DNA of 64,000 bases from Deltaproteobacteria bacterium (GCA_020633895.1 JACKCT010000004.1:62001-126000); one strand, 5' to 3'; positions 27,534-36,535 are shown, numbered from the stretch's first letter. Numbers and translations: made by a program. Notes: generated by a model from the letters alone, not told the origin.

Positions 27534-29213
27534 ATGGCCGACAGCCGTGACGCGCCCCCCAAAAAGAACTTCCTGATCCGCTGGTCCCGCGCGTTGGGGG
27601 ACGCGATCGCCGGCACGCCCGCGTTCTTGAAATATTACCGCTTGGCGATCCTCGGCGCGGCGATCTACGTCTTCACTTTCCCGAACTTTCTGTGGACCAA
27701 AACGACGCTCTGGCCCCTGGCGTTCATTGCCCTGGCTCCGATGCTGGCGATGGCCGACCGGGCCCAAACGGCGAAGGCGGCATTCAAGGTGGGCTTGGTC
27801 AGCGGCTTCTTCGCGAACCTGGGCAAGCTCTATTGGCTGCTGCATACGATTCATCATTACGGCCACTTCCCGCTTCCGGCCGCCATTCTTGTGCTGGCGT
27901 TGCTGTGCCTGACGATCGGCTCGTTCTGGGGCGTCGCGTTCTGGGCGAATTGGTCGATGAGCAAGCGAGGCGGGTTCTCCATCTGGATCACCTTCCCGCT
28001 GGCGTGGATGCTGCTCGAGTGGTGGATGACGGTGGCGATGGGCATCGGTTTCCCGTGGTTGGCCATCGGCCACGCGCTGATCGGGTGGCTGCCGCTGGCG
28101 CAGATCGCGGACGTCATCGGCGGCATGAACCTGAGCCTGCCCGTCGCCTTCGGCAATGTGGTGGCCTACGAAGCCTGGCGCGCCGCCCGGGCCGAGCGAC
28201 CGAATTATCCCGTCAAACAGGCGGCGGGACTGTTCGCCGTGCTGCTCGTCTTCCTCGTCTACGGTCTGGTGCGCATGGGCCAGATCGACAAGCAGATGGA
28301 GGCGGGCGAGACGATCAAGGTCGGCATGTTGCAAGGCAATATCGACCAGAACGAAAAATGGAGCGAAGGCAATCGGGTCAAGACGCTACGCATCTACCGT
28401 CGGCAGGCCGAGGAGGTCAAGGAAAAGGGCGCGGAGCTGATCCTGATGCCCGAGACCGCCCTGCCGTTTTGGCAGACGCAAGGCAAGCGCCTTTCCCGTC
28501 CGGTGCGGGCGTTTCTCTCGAAGATCGACCGATGGATGCTCGTCGCCGTGCCGACCCGTGTGCCCAATGAAGACGATCCCGAATGGCCGTATAAGTACAA
28601 CTCCGCCGGACTCGTCTCACCGGACGGCAAGATCGTCACCTGGTACAACAAGCATCGCCTCGTACCGTTCGGCGAATACCTGCCGTTCAAGAAAATCGCG
28701 ATTCCCCTGGTCACGTGGCTGAAGACCTTTGAACCGCTGGAGGATCTGAGATTTTCAGCGGGTTTCTATCCCGGCGAGGAATACGTCGTCTTCGACTACC
28801 CGCGCGGGCGGTTCGGCATCGCGATCTGCTATGAGGTCATCTACCCGTCCATCGTGCGCACCGTCGCGCTGCCGGGCGTGGCGTTCATGACGACGATCAC
28901 CAACGATGCGTGGTTCGGCGACACCAGCGCGCCCCATCAGCATTGGGACCAGGTGCGCATGCGGGCCATTGAACTTCGGCGCTACTTCGCCCGCTCGGCC
29001 AATACCGGCATTTCCGGCATCATCGACGCCAACGGCCGTACGATCTCCCAGACCGGCACCTACGTTGCCAAAACCGCCGTCGGCGACGTCCGCACCATGC
29101 AGACGCAAAGCATCTTCCTGCGCTTCGGCGAATGGTTTTTGCACCTTTGCGTCCTGGCGTGTTTCGGCCTACTGTTGGCCACCTATCGGCGCCATCGTCG
29201 CCGCGGAGCCTAG
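27534..29213 (+). CDS. lnt: Apolipoprotein N-acyltransferase
   Basis: A 559-residue inner-membrane enzyme that N-acylates the diacylglyceryl-Cys of lipoproteins, the last maturation step. The N-terminal half is polytopic. The nitrilase-like periplasmic domain shows the catalytic triad Glu307 (M-P-E-T-A-L-P), Lys373 (N-K-H-R-L-V-P-F-G-E) and Cys432 (I-A-I-C-Y-E). It is slightly longer than E. coli Lnt because of a basic N-terminal extension. Its presence fits the many lipoproteins in this window. It ends 2 bp before the prfB ATG. Confidence 0.95.
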   Translation: MADSRDAPPKKNFLIRWSRALGDAIAGTPAFLKYYRLAILGAAIYVFTFPNFLWTKTTLWPLAFIALAPMLAMADRAQTAKAAFKVGLVSGFFANLGKLYWLLHTIHHYGHFPLPAAILVLALLCLTIGSFWGVAFWANWSMSKRGGFSIWITFPLAWMLLEWWMTVAMGIGFPWLAIGHALIGWLPLAQIADVIGGMNLSLPVAFGNVVAYEAWRAARAERPNYPVKQAAGLFAVLLVFLVYGLVRMGQIDKQMEAGETIKVGMLQGNIDQNEKWSEGNRVKTLRIYRRQAEEVKEKGAELILMPETALPFWQTQGKRLSRPVRAFLSKIDRWMLVAVPTRVPNEDDPEWPYKYNSAGLVSPDGKIVTWYNKHRLVPFGEYLPFKKIAIPLVTWLKTFEPLEDLRFSAGFYPGEEYVVFDYPRGRFGIAICYEVIYPSIVRTVALPGVAFMTTITNDAWFGDTSAPHQHWDQVRMRAIELRRYFARSANTGISGIIDANGRTISQTGTYVAKTAVGDVRTMQTQSIFLRFGEWFLHLCVLACFGLLLATYRRHRRRGA

Positions 29214-29215
29214 AG

Positions 29216-30332
29216 ATGGATTACGAAACGAAAGTGCGCTTCGATGCGCTGACCGAAAAGCTCGACGACCTTCGGAGGTTTCTTTGACCTGGACGGCATG
29301 AACGCCGAACTGGCGACCCTGAACGACAAGATGGTTCAGGACGGCTTTTGGGACGACGTGGACGCCGCCAATCAGGTGATGAAACGTAAAAAGACGCTGG
29401 AAGGCTCGATCGAGAACTTCCAGGCCCTGGCCCGCCGAGGCGAGGATCTGGCCGCCGGATTCGAACTGATCGAAGACGAACCGGACGACGAGTTGCTCAA
29501 GGAAAATATGGCCGAGTTGGACGCGCTCGAATCGGACGTGGAGCGCGCCGAGTTGGCGATGTTGTTTACCGAGGACGCGGACAAGGCGGACGCGATCTGC
29601 GAGATCAACGCCGGCGCCGGCGGCACCGAGGCCCAGGACTGGGCGCAGATGCTCCTGCGAATGTACCTGCGTTGGGCGGAATCCCACGACTTCGAGATCG
29701 AGATTTTCGACGAACAGGCCGGGGAAGAAGCGGGGATCAAATCCGCAACGTTTTGCGTGCGCGGCCCGAACGCTTACGGCCTGCTCAAGGCGGAGGCCGG
29801 GGTGCATCGCTTGGTGCGCATCAGCCCCTTCGATTCGGCGGCGCGGCGGCACACGAGCTTCTCCAGTTTTTTCGTTTATCCCGACATGCAGGAAGACGTG
29901 GAGATCGAGATCGACGAAAAGGACCTGCGCGTCGACACTTATCGTGCGTCCGGCGCCGGGGGGCAGCACGTCAACAAGACCGACTCCGCCGTCCGCCTGA
30001 CGCACCTCCCCACGGGCATCGTCGTGCAATGTCAAAACGAACGCAGCCAGCACAAGAACAAGGCCTTCGCCATGAAGGTTCTCAAGGCGCGGCTCTATCA
30101 GCAGGAGATGGAAAAGCGCGAGGCTGAGCGGGCCAAACTCGCCGACGAAAAAATGGAGATCGGGTGGGGCAGCCAGATCCGCTCGTATGTCCTGCAACCC
30201 TACCGCATGGCCAAGGACCACCGCACCAACGTCGAAATCGGCGACGTGGATTCGGTCCTCAACGGCCGCCTGGACGAGTTCATCAACGGTTATCTGCTGA
30301 AGCGAAAGCAGGGCGAGAAGGCCTCGGCCTAG
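29216..30332 (+). CDS. prfB: Peptide chain release factor 2 (programmed +1 frameshift)
   Basis: RF2, which releases peptides at UGA and UAA. The reading frame from the ATG at 29216 runs 23 codons to an in-frame TGA at 29285. A +1 shift on CTT then joins the main frame at GAC (29286), giving 371 residues. The joined protein has the S-P-F anticodon-like tripeptide (about 203-205) and the G-G-Q catalytic loop (248-250), both near the E. coli RF2 positions. It follows lnt by 2 bp. Calling the start at the ATG at 29298 would lose 27 genuine residues. Confidence 0.96.
29273..29288 (+). promoter_or_regulatory. prfB programmed frameshift site
   Basis: A Shine-Dalgarno-like CGGAGG, exactly 3 nt, then CTT-TGA-C. 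This matches the conserved autoregulatory RF2 recoding signal: when RF2 is scarce, ribosomes slip from CUU to UUU and read through. Confidence 0.95.
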
Positions 30333-30342
30333 TGCTTTGAGA

Positions 30343-30456
30343 GCCGGGTGCCACACTTTCACGAGGACGAATGTCCGAAGGAAGATGTGAAGTATTCACC
30401 GAGGAATAAACACACCCTTGTCCGCCGTTGGCGGCCTAAGAGTGTGGCGCCCGGTA
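30343..30456. repeat. About 113-bp intergenic element with terminal inverted repeats
   Basis: The left end (about 30344-30360, with TGCCACACTTTC) is the inverted match of the right end (about 30438-30455, AAGAGTGTGGCGCCCGGT). Inside, CACACTTTC (30352-30360) also pairs imperfectly with GAAGATGTG (30381-30389), and CCGCC-GTT-GGCGG forms a small hairpin. GGGTGCCACACTTTCrCGA recurs near 53920. It sits between the prfB stop and the convergent gene and may also end transcription. It resembles a REP/MITE-like element. Confidence 0.7.
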
Positions 30457-30462
30457 GCATTA

Positions 30463-31026
30463 CTAATCAGGGTACGCGTTAAACGCCGCCTGGTCGATCT
30501 CCATCAGCAAATGCACATCCCCCACGCCCTTGATCGGCCGGAGTTGGTACTGCCTCTTGTGCAGGTTCACCGTCGCGACGACGTCATCGCCTTTGACGAC
30601 GATGATCGCGTGCAGCATGGGCTCCTTCTCCCACCGTCCGATCCACGAAAAATCCTTCGGGCCGCGCCGGTCGATGCGCTCCGCCTTGAAGGTGAACTTG
30701 TCGTCGCCGAAGGCATTGAACGCGACCCGGCCGTCGTCCTTTTCCAGGAGTTCGACATGAACGCGGACCGCGCGCCGTTGCTTGATCGCGCCGGGAGGCA
30801 TGCCGAAATCGGGCGCGTCGTTCAGGTCGTAGTCGGAGGCGTCCTCGAAAAGCGGCGGCGGGGAGTCGTCCTGGGCGACGGCGCTCATGGCCGTCGCAAA
30901 AAAGGCGAGGGGCAGGATGAGAAGCGCGCGCGCGAGGGCCGACGCGCGGGCTCTTTGCTTAGTCGAGTTCGACTTCGGCCGTCGCACGGGTGATGACCTC
31001 GACGCCGGACTGATTGGCCGCGACAA
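30463..31026 (-). CDS. Exported protein of unknown function
   Basis: Up to 187 residues. A hydrophobic signal segment (A-L-L-I-L-P-L-A-F-F-A) ends in A-V-A-Q. The mature domain has about 125 residues of mixed alpha/beta with no family I recognise. The ATG at 31026 gives a very long basic lead; a GTG at 30987 gives a more normal signal peptide and is equally likely. The 5' end overlaps the last codons of the MaoC-like gene, so it may be translated from the same message. Confidence 0.55.
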   Translation of the reverse strand: MSRPISPASRSSPVRRPKSNSTKQRARASALARALLILPLAFFATAMSAVAQDDSPPPLFEDASDYDLNDAPDFGMPPGAIKQRRAVRVHVELLEKDDGRVAFNAFGDDKFTFKAERIDRRGPKDFSWIGRWEKEPMLHAIIVVKGDDVVATVNLHKRQYQLRPIKGVGDVHLLMEIDQAAFNAYPD

Positions 31027-31366
31027 ATTCGGTCGTCGCGCGATTTCCGTCCATGTCCGTCACGGTGCCGGACGTCTTAATGGTGTCGCCCATGTAGACC
31101 GGCTTAGCGAAGCGGACCTTGATCTTCTTGAGCTTGGCCGGATCGCCGCCCGCCCAGTTGATGTTCGCCTGCTGCGTGAAGGCCATGGTGCAAAGACCTT
31201 GCAGGATCGCGTCGCCCAGGCCCACCATCTTGCCGAACTCACGGTCGATATGGATCGGGTTGAAGTCGCCCGACGCGCCGCCGTAATAGATCGCCTGGTA
31301 CTTGCCCACGTCCTGGCGAGCCTCGAACGTTTCGCCGACTTTCGTATCTTGCGCCTTGCGTCCCAT
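30959..31366 (-). CDS. MaoC-like hot-dog dehydratase (HadB-like)
   Basis: A 135-residue single hot-dog protein with the MaoC hydratase core: A-S-G-D-F-N-P-I-H-I-D carries the D-x-x-x-x-H catalytic pair, followed by G-L-G-D-A-I-L-Q-G. It should hydrate or dehydrate enoyl/3-hydroxyacyl thioesters. The start at 31366 shares one base with the stop of the neighbouring hot-dog gene (TAATG). The pair mirrors the mycobacterial HadA/HadB heterodimer, in which this subunit is catalytic. Confidence 0.8.
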   Translation of the reverse strand: MGRKAQDTKVGETFEARQDVGKYQAIYYGGASGDFNPIHIDREFGKMVGLGDAILQGLCTMAFTQQANINWAGGDPAKLKKIKVRFAKPVYMGDTIKTSGTVTDMDGNRATTEFVAANQSGVEVITRATAEVELD

Positions 31367-31800
31367 TATTGCCCCCGCACCACGAAGGTATAGGTGCCTT
31401 CGCAGACTTTTTTGCCGTTGACCTTGGCCGTGCATTTGCACGAAACGATCTTCTTGTCGTCCTTATAATCGATGCTCGAAATGGTGCCGTCCGTCCAGAC
31501 GATGTCCCCGGGGCGCACCACGTCGAAAAACTCGAACTCCTGCTCCCCATGCACCAGCATGGCGTAGTTCAGATCGAGTTCCTTGTCGAACAGGACGCGG
31601 GCCATCATGTCCTTCATGTACACGACGGCGAATAGCGGCGGCGCGACGATGCCTCCGTGGGGCCCGGCCTTCGCGGCTTCCTCGTCGGTATAGAGGGGAT
31701 TGTCGTCGTTCGTGGCGAACGCGTATTCCTTGATTTTTTCCAGGCCCACTTCGTATTTGACCGGCTCGTACGTCTTGCCGATCACATCGGTTTCCGCCAT
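31366..31800 (-). CDS. MaoC N-terminal-domain-like protein (HadA-like partner)
   Basis: A 144-residue hot-dog protein of the FAS1/UPF0336 type: N-D-D-N-P-L-Y-T-D near the N terminus replaces the catalytic D-x-N-P-x-H, and P-P-L-F-A-V-V and G-E-Q-E-F-E-F-F complete the fold. Without the His it is probably the substrate-binding partner of the adjacent MaoC-like subunit. Together they would form a (3R)-hydroxyacyl dehydratase for fatty or mycolic-like acyl chains. It is the first gene of the unit. Confidence 0.78.
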   Translation of the reverse strand: MAETDVIGKTYEPVKYEVGLEKIKEYAFATNDDNPLYTDEEAAKAGPHGGIVAPPLFAVVYMKDMMARVLFDKELDLNYAMLVHGEQEFEFFDVVRPGDIVWTDGTISSIDYKDDKKIVSCKCTAKVNGKKVCEGTYTFVVRGQ

Positions 31801-31995
31801 CGGGATCTCCGTGATTGGTGGTGCGCGAGTGATGTGCGACGACGCTAGCAGCGGGGCGGGAGAGCGTCAATGTCTCGGGCGGGAAAGACGGCATGTCGGA
31901 TGTGAACTTGTCGTGACGAGAAGTTGCGGCAATGATAGTTTCGCATAGATCAAGCGTTCATAAATATTTCGTCAGCGAAAAAGGAGCACCTCGTC

Positions 31996-32373
31996 ATGAA
32001 ATCGCGGTTGATGATAGGGGTCGTGATCGGCGTTCTTATCGGGATGGCTTTTCTCGGCGCTTTATCCTGCAACGGGGGCGAGAGCGGCGACGACGATGAT
32101 GACGATGACGACAGCGATTCGGGGCCGTACGCGTGCCTTGACGCCTTCTGCGAAGACTACATGGCTCTGGATTGCAGCCACTACGCGAACCTCTTCGAAT
32201 GTCGAGCGCACTTCAGCGGCGAATGCGGCGACGCCGGCGCGTTCGAAACGCAGCAGCGGGCTTTCTTGCAGTGCGTCTGCGATTGTCGCGCTCGGCCGGG
32301 CAACGAGGATTTCGACGAATGCCTGAGGATTATCGATTGCGAGGTGGAGTGCTGGAGTAACGAATGCCTTTAG
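31996..32373 (+). CDS. Small Cys-rich lipoprotein with poly-Asp tether
   Basis: A 125-residue lipoprotein. The lipobox ends at Cys25 (G-A-L-S-C), followed by N-G-G-E-S-G and eight Asp (residues 32-39). The mature domain of about 80 residues contains 12 Cys (from 47 to 124, including C93-x-C95-x-C97 and C115-x3-C119), enough for six disulfides. I do not recognise the family. A clear ribosome site AAGGAG precedes the ATG. It is a free-standing gene divergent from the MaoC pair. It is probably a surface-displayed disulfide-stabilised domain. Confidence 0.75.
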   Translation: MKSRLMIGVVIGVLIGMAFLGALSCNGGESGDDDDDDDDSDSGPYACLDAFCEDYMALDCSHYANLFECRAHFSGECGDAGAFETQQRAFLQCVCDCRARPGNEDFDECLRIIDCEVECWSNECL

Positions 32374-32396
32374 GGACACGCGAGGCGGCGTAGGGC

Positions 32397-33182
32397 CTAT
32401 TTGTCCTCGTCCTTTTTCAGTTTCGGATACTTTTCCAACAGGCGATTCAGGTTCACGCGGGACGCGGAAAAAGTCGCGTCGATGCGCAGGGCTTCGCGGT
32501 ATTGCTCGGCGGCTTTTTCGACGTCGCCGTCCGTCTGATAAATCAGCCCCAGGTTGTTGTGCGCGTCGCGGGCGGTGGTGGAATAGGGCTTGAGTTCGAT
32601 CGCCTTGAGGTAAGCCTTTTTGGCCTCTTCTTCCTCGCCGAGGTTATCGGTCGCGACGCCGAGATTCAGGTACGCGTCCACCGCCTTGGGCTGGAGTTGA
32701 ATGACGATCTGGAACTGCTTTTTCGCCAGCTCGAGTTCGTCGATTCCCTTCAGGTATTGCTTCACGTACTTGTTTTGCGCCGATTCAAACCCGCTGTTTT
32801 TGATCTCCAGGCGGTTCTTCTCCGCCGCGCGAAAGAGATAGACCTGGCCCAGCAGATAATGGGCGTCGGCATAGTGCTTGTCGCGATTGATCGCCTGCTG
32901 GCAGTAGATCTCCGCGTTGCGCGAGTCGCCGACGCGAAACGCCTTCACCGCCAATTCAAAGAAATCCCGCGGCGTCTTGGGTTCGTTGGTCGGTTCGGGA
33001 GTGGGGGTCGTTTGATCGTATTTGCTCTCGGTGCGGGCGGCGTATTTCTCGTATTCGGTTTCCTCGGCATTCTTCTGTTCATGGTGATGGTGTTTGTGCG
33101 ACGCATGAACCCGGCCCACGACGCGAAGGGACATGGAAACCAGCGCGAGGAGAATGCCGATATAGATGACCGAGCGTTTCAT
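32397..33182 (-). CDS. Exported/anchored TPR protein
   Basis: A 261-residue protein with an N-terminal hydrophobic helix (about residues 4-24), a His-rich patch (H-K-H-H-H-H), a charged linker, then about four TPR repeats over 70-255 (for example A-V-D-A-Y-L-N-L-G-V-A-T-D-N-L-G and A-H-N-N-L-G-L-I-Y). It is probably a periplasmic scaffold attached to the inner membrane. It lies 78 bp after gcvPB on the same strand; whether it is transcribed with gcv is unclear because a hairpin lies between them. Confidence 0.7.
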   Translation of the reverse strand: MKRSVIYIGILLALVSMSLRVVGRVHASHKHHHHEQKNAEETEYEKYAARTESKYDQTTPTPEPTNEPKTPRDFFELAVKAFRVGDSRNAEIYCQQAINRDKHYADAHYLLGQVYLFRAAEKNRLEIKNSGFESAQNKYVKQYLKGIDELELAKKQFQIVIQLQPKAVDAYLNLGVATDNLGEEEEAKKAYLKAIELKPYSTTARDAHNNLGLIYQTDGDVEKAAEQYREALRIDATFSASRVNLNRLLEKYPKLKKDEDK

Positions 33183-33230
33183 AAAGTCTCCAGGTCTCTG
33201 ACCCGCCCCGAGCGCGGTTGCCCATGAGAC

Positions 33231-33251
33231 AACCCGTCGGGCCGTCGGGTT
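33231..33251 (-). terminator. Possible terminator/attenuator after gcvPB
   Basis: A stem AACCCG / CGGGTT with a GC-rich loop, 10 bp after the gcvPB stop. The poly-T tract is poor, so termination may be partial. Confidence 0.35.
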
Positions 33252-33260
33252 TCAAGGGCC

Positions 33261-34766
33261 TTAGGCTTTTGGTTGGTCGTCGAAGGAAAGCTGCCGTTCC
33301 TCGTCCGCGTCCGGGGGAAGCAGATCGGCCGTCAAATGCAGTTGCCGGGCCGCCAGGGCCTCGTCGACGCGGCCGACCGGCGTCGTGTGGGGAGCGCCCT
33401 TGACCAACTGGGGATTGGTCTTGGCCTCTTCGTGGATCTGACGCATGACCTCGACGAAACGGCGGACATTTTCCGGCGACTCGGTTTCCGTCGGCTCGAT
33501 CATCAGCGCGCCCTTGACCACCAGGGGGAAATACACCGTCGGCGGGTGGATGCCGAAATCCATAAGCCGCTTGGCGATGTCCATGGTTGTCACGCCGTTG
33601 GGCATGTCTTTGTCGGACAGCACGCACTCGTGCATGCACGGTTCGTCGAAGGGCAGGTGGTAGAGGCCCTTCAAGCTCTCCTTGACGTAGTTGGCGTTCA
33701 TGACCGCCAGCGTGGAGACCCGGTTGAGATTTTCCGGGCCCATTTCGCGGATGTAGGTGTAGGCGCGCACGAGCATGCCGAAGTTGCCGAAGAATTCATG
33801 CACCCGCCCGATGGATTGAGGCCGGTCGAAATCCAGCGTGTAGCGCCCGGCGCTGTCCTCGGCGATGACCGGCTTGGGCATGAACGGCGCCAGGAAATCA
33901 CGCATCGCCACCGGGCCGGAGCCGGGACCGCCGCCTCCGTGGGGCGTGGTGAAGGTCTTGTGCAGATTGATGTGCATGACGTCGGCGCCGAAGTCACCGG
34001 GCCGCGTGACGCCGAGAATCGCGTTCAGGTTCGCCCCGTCGCAGTAAACCAGCCCGCCCGCGTCGTGGACGATTTTCGCCGCCTCGTCGATGCGATCCTC
34101 GAACAGGCCCAAGGTGCTCGGGTTTGTCACCATCAGCGCCGCTGTCTCTTCGTCGCACTTGGAACGCAGGTCGTCCAAGTCCAATCGCCCGCGTTCGTTC
34201 GTCGCGACGGTGACAACGGAGTAGTTGCAGATGGTGCATGACGCCGGGTTGGTGCCGTGGGCGGTGTCGGGAACCAGCACTTTTTTGCGCGGGTTGCCGT
34301 TGGCGGTGTGGAAGGCGCGGATGATCATCAGGCCCGTCATCTCGCCCTGGGCGCCGGCGGCCGGTTGCAATGTCACGGCAGGCAGGCCGGAGATTTCCGC
34401 CAGATATTCGCCCAGCTCGTGCATCAGGTGGAGAGCGCCCTGAACGCCGGAGATCGGCGCATTCGGATGCAGCCGCGCGAAGCCGGGGATGCGCGCCGTC
34501 TGCTCGTTGATGCGCGGATTATATTTCATGGTGCATGACCCGAGGGGATACATGCCCGTGTCGATGCCGTGGTTCTTTTGGGAGATCCGCGTGAAATGGC
34601 GGTTCACGGCCACTTCCGACAGCTCCGGCAGCTCGGCGGGCTTGTCGCGAGCGATGTCGTCGGGCAGGGCGGCCTCGGGGACTTCCGGGAGAGGGATCGA
34701 ATAGCCGACTCGTCCCGGAACGGACTTTTCGAAGAGCGTCTGGAGATGTTCGTCGCGACGCTTCAT
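33261..34766 (-). CDS. gcvPB: Glycine dehydrogenase (decarboxylating) subunit 2
   Basis: The 501-residue C-terminal half of the split P-protein, binding PLP and decarboxylating glycine in the glycine cleavage system. The PLP-Lys is K270 in H-I-N-L-H-K-T-F. The Gly-rich T-P-H-G-G-G-G-P-G-S-G-P-V loop follows directly, and G-M-Y-P-L-G-S-C-T-M-K lies near the N terminus. The ATG at 34766 shares one base with the gcvPA stop (TGATG). The length matches other PB subunits. Confidence 0.95.
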   Translation of the reverse strand: MKRRDEHLQTLFEKSVPGRVGYSIPLPEVPEAALPDDIARDKPAELPELSEVAVNRHFTRISQKNHGIDTGMYPLGSCTMKYNPRINEQTARIPGFARLHPNAPISGVQGALHLMHELGEYLAEISGLPAVTLQPAAGAQGEMTGLMIIRAFHTANGNPRKKVLVPDTAHGTNPASCTICNYSVVTVATNERGRLDLDDLRSKCDEETAALMVTNPSTLGLFEDRIDEAAKIVHDAGGLVYCDGANLNAILGVTRPGDFGADVMHINLHKTFTTPHGGGGPGSGPVAMRDFLAPFMPKPVIAEDSAGRYTLDFDRPQSIGRVHEFFGNFGMLVRAYTYIREMGPENLNRVSTLAVMNANYVKESLKGLYHLPFDEPCMHECVLSDKDMPNGVTTMDIAKRLMDFGIHPPTVYFPLVVKGALMIEPTETESPENVRRFVEVMRQIHEEAKTNPQLVKGAPHTTPVGRVDEALAARQLHLTADLLPPDADEERQLSFDDQPKA

Positions 34767-36106
34767 CAAACGCTCCCCGCCAGGATCGCCGCCATCGCGT
34801 CAATCTGCGACCGGGTGTTGACCTCGGTCGCGCAGACGAGCAGGGCGTTGTCGCCCAGGCCCTCGCGCCCGCCGACGGGAATCCCCGGCAGAATGCCGTG
34901 CGTTGCGCATTCGGCCACAAACTCGGCCGCGTCCATCGGCAATTCCACGACGAACTCGTTGAACGTCGGCGCGGAGAAGGGCAGCTTCGCCCCCGCCGCG
35001 ACCAGCGATTTCTTCGCGTATTCGGCCAGGCTTAGATTCAGCCGCGCCAGCTTCGGCAATCCTTCCTTGCCCATCAGGGACAGGTAGATCGTCACCGCCA
35101 GCGCGCACAGCGCTTGGTTCGTGCAGATATTGCTCGTCGCCTTTTCCCGGCGAATGTGCTGCTCCCGCGTGGCGAGGGTCAGGACGTAGGCCCGGTTGTT
35201 CTCCGTGTCCACCGACTGCCCGACGAGGCGGCCCGGCAGGTTGCGGACGTAGTCTTTTCGGGTGGCGAACAGGCCGACGTACGGCCCGCCGAAATTCACC
35301 GGCAAACCGAAACTCGCCCCTTCGCCGGCGACGATATCCGCCCCGCACGAGCCGGGCGATTTGGCGATGGCATAGGCCAGCGGCTCGGCAAAGGTGACGA
35401 CGAACTTGCATTTCGTGTCGCCCATCGCGGTGCGAATCGCGGCCAGATCTTCGATCACACCAAAGTAATTGGGCGACTGTACGACCAGCGCCGCCGCTTT
35501 ATCCAATTCCGCGCCTTGCACGGCGTCCAGGCTCAGGCGGCCGTCGGGCCCGATCGGCAGTTCGACCAACTCGACATCCTGGAACTGGGTGTAGGTGCGA
35601 ATCACCTCCCGATACGCCGGATGCACCCCTCCGGAAATGTACACCCGATCCGAGCGCGTCAGCCGTCGGGCCATCATTACCGCCTCGGCCGCCGCGGAGG
35701 CGCCGTCGTAAACCGACGCGTTGGCCACCTCCATGTCGAACAGACGCGCGACCAAGGTCTGGAATTCGAAAATGGCTTGCAGGGTGCCTTGGGCGACTTC
35801 GGCCTGATAGGGGGTGTACGCGGTCAGGAATTCGCCGCGCGTCAGCAGGTAGTCCAAGACCGCCGGGGTGTGATGTCGATACGCGCCGCCGCCGAGGAAA
35901 TTGACGGCCTTCGCCGCCTGATTGGACGCCGCAAGGTCTTCCATGTGGGCGACGATTTCCGGTTCGGACAGGGGCGGCAACAAGGCCAGGGGGCGCTGGA
36001 GACGCAGACGTTCAGGGATGGAGTCGAAGACCCGTTCGGGCGCGTCGAGGCCCAGCGTCCGTAGAATCTCGTCCACGTCCCGGGCGGTATGGGGCAGGTA
36101 GCGCAT
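34766..36106 (-). CDS. gcvPA: Glycine dehydrogenase (decarboxylating) subunit 1
   Basis: The 446-residue N-terminal half of the split P-protein. It has the family start M-R-Y-L-P-H-T, the F-L-G-G-G-A-Y-R-H-H motif, and S-V-Y-D-G-A-S-A-A-A-E-A. It pairs with GcvPB as a heterotetramer and passes the methylamine group to GcvH. The gcvH-gcvPA-gcvPB order is compact. The split form is usual in Gram-positive, thermophilic and many deltaproteobacterial lineages. Confidence 0.95.
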   Translation of the reverse strand: MRYLPHTARDVDEILRTLGLDAPERVFDSIPERLRLQRPLALLPPLSEPEIVAHMEDLAASNQAAKAVNFLGGGAYRHHTPAVLDYLLTRGEFLTAYTPYQAEVAQGTLQAIFEFQTLVARLFDMEVANASVYDGASAAAEAVMMARRLTRSDRVYISGGVHPAYREVIRTYTQFQDVELVELPIGPDGRLSLDAVQGAELDKAAALVVQSPNYFGVIEDLAAIRTAMGDTKCKFVVTFAEPLAYAIAKSPGSCGADIVAGEGASFGLPVNFGGPYVGLFATRKDYVRNLPGRLVGQSVDTENNRAYVLTLATREQHIRREKATSNICTNQALCALAVTIYLSLMGKEGLPKLARLNLSLAEYAKKSLVAAGAKLPFSAPTFNEFVVELPMDAAEFVAECATHGILPGIPVGGREGLGDNALLVCATEVNTRSQIDAMAAILAGSV

Positions 36107-36148
36107 GCGCCTCGTCTAGGGGCGCCGTCGATCGGGCCGACGACGCGA

Positions 36149-36535
36149 TCAGCTTTCCTGGGTGATGAGATCTTCGTACGCGGGTGCGTCCAGCAGGTTC
36201 TCCAACTCCGTTTCGTCGGAAACTTGCAGCTTGATCATCCAGGCCTCGCCGTACGGATCGGCATTGATCTTCTCGGGGGTCTCGGTCAGGGCCGAATTGA
36301 CCTCGACGATCTTGCCGGAAGCCGGGACGTACAGGTCGCTGACCGCCTTGACCGACTCGACCACGCCGAAGGTGTCGCCCAGCGAGAACTCCGCGCCCAC
36401 TTCGGGCAGCTCGACGAAGACGATTTCGCCCAACGAATCCTGGGCATAGTCGGTGATGCCGACCGTCATCACATCGCCGTCAACGACAGCCCATTCATGT
36501 TCCTTGGTGTAGCGCCGGTCCGTGGGGATGGCCAT
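36149..36535 (-). CDS. gcvH: Glycine cleavage system H protein
   Basis: A 128-residue lipoyl carrier protein. The lipoylated residue is K63 in V-E-S-V-K-A-V-S-D. I set the start at the ATG at 36535 because TTGAGGAGCG lies 8 nt upstream and the length matches GcvH elsewhere; an upstream TTG would swallow this ribosome site. It is the first gene of the gcv unit. gcvT, which normally accompanies it, is not in the window. Confidence 0.95.
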   Translation of the reverse strand: MAIPTDRRYTKEHEWAVVDGDVMTVGITDYAQDSLGEIVFVELPEVGAEFSLGDTFGVVESVKAVSDLYVPASGKIVEVNSALTETPEKINADPYGEAWMIKLQVSDETELENLLDAPAYEDLITQES

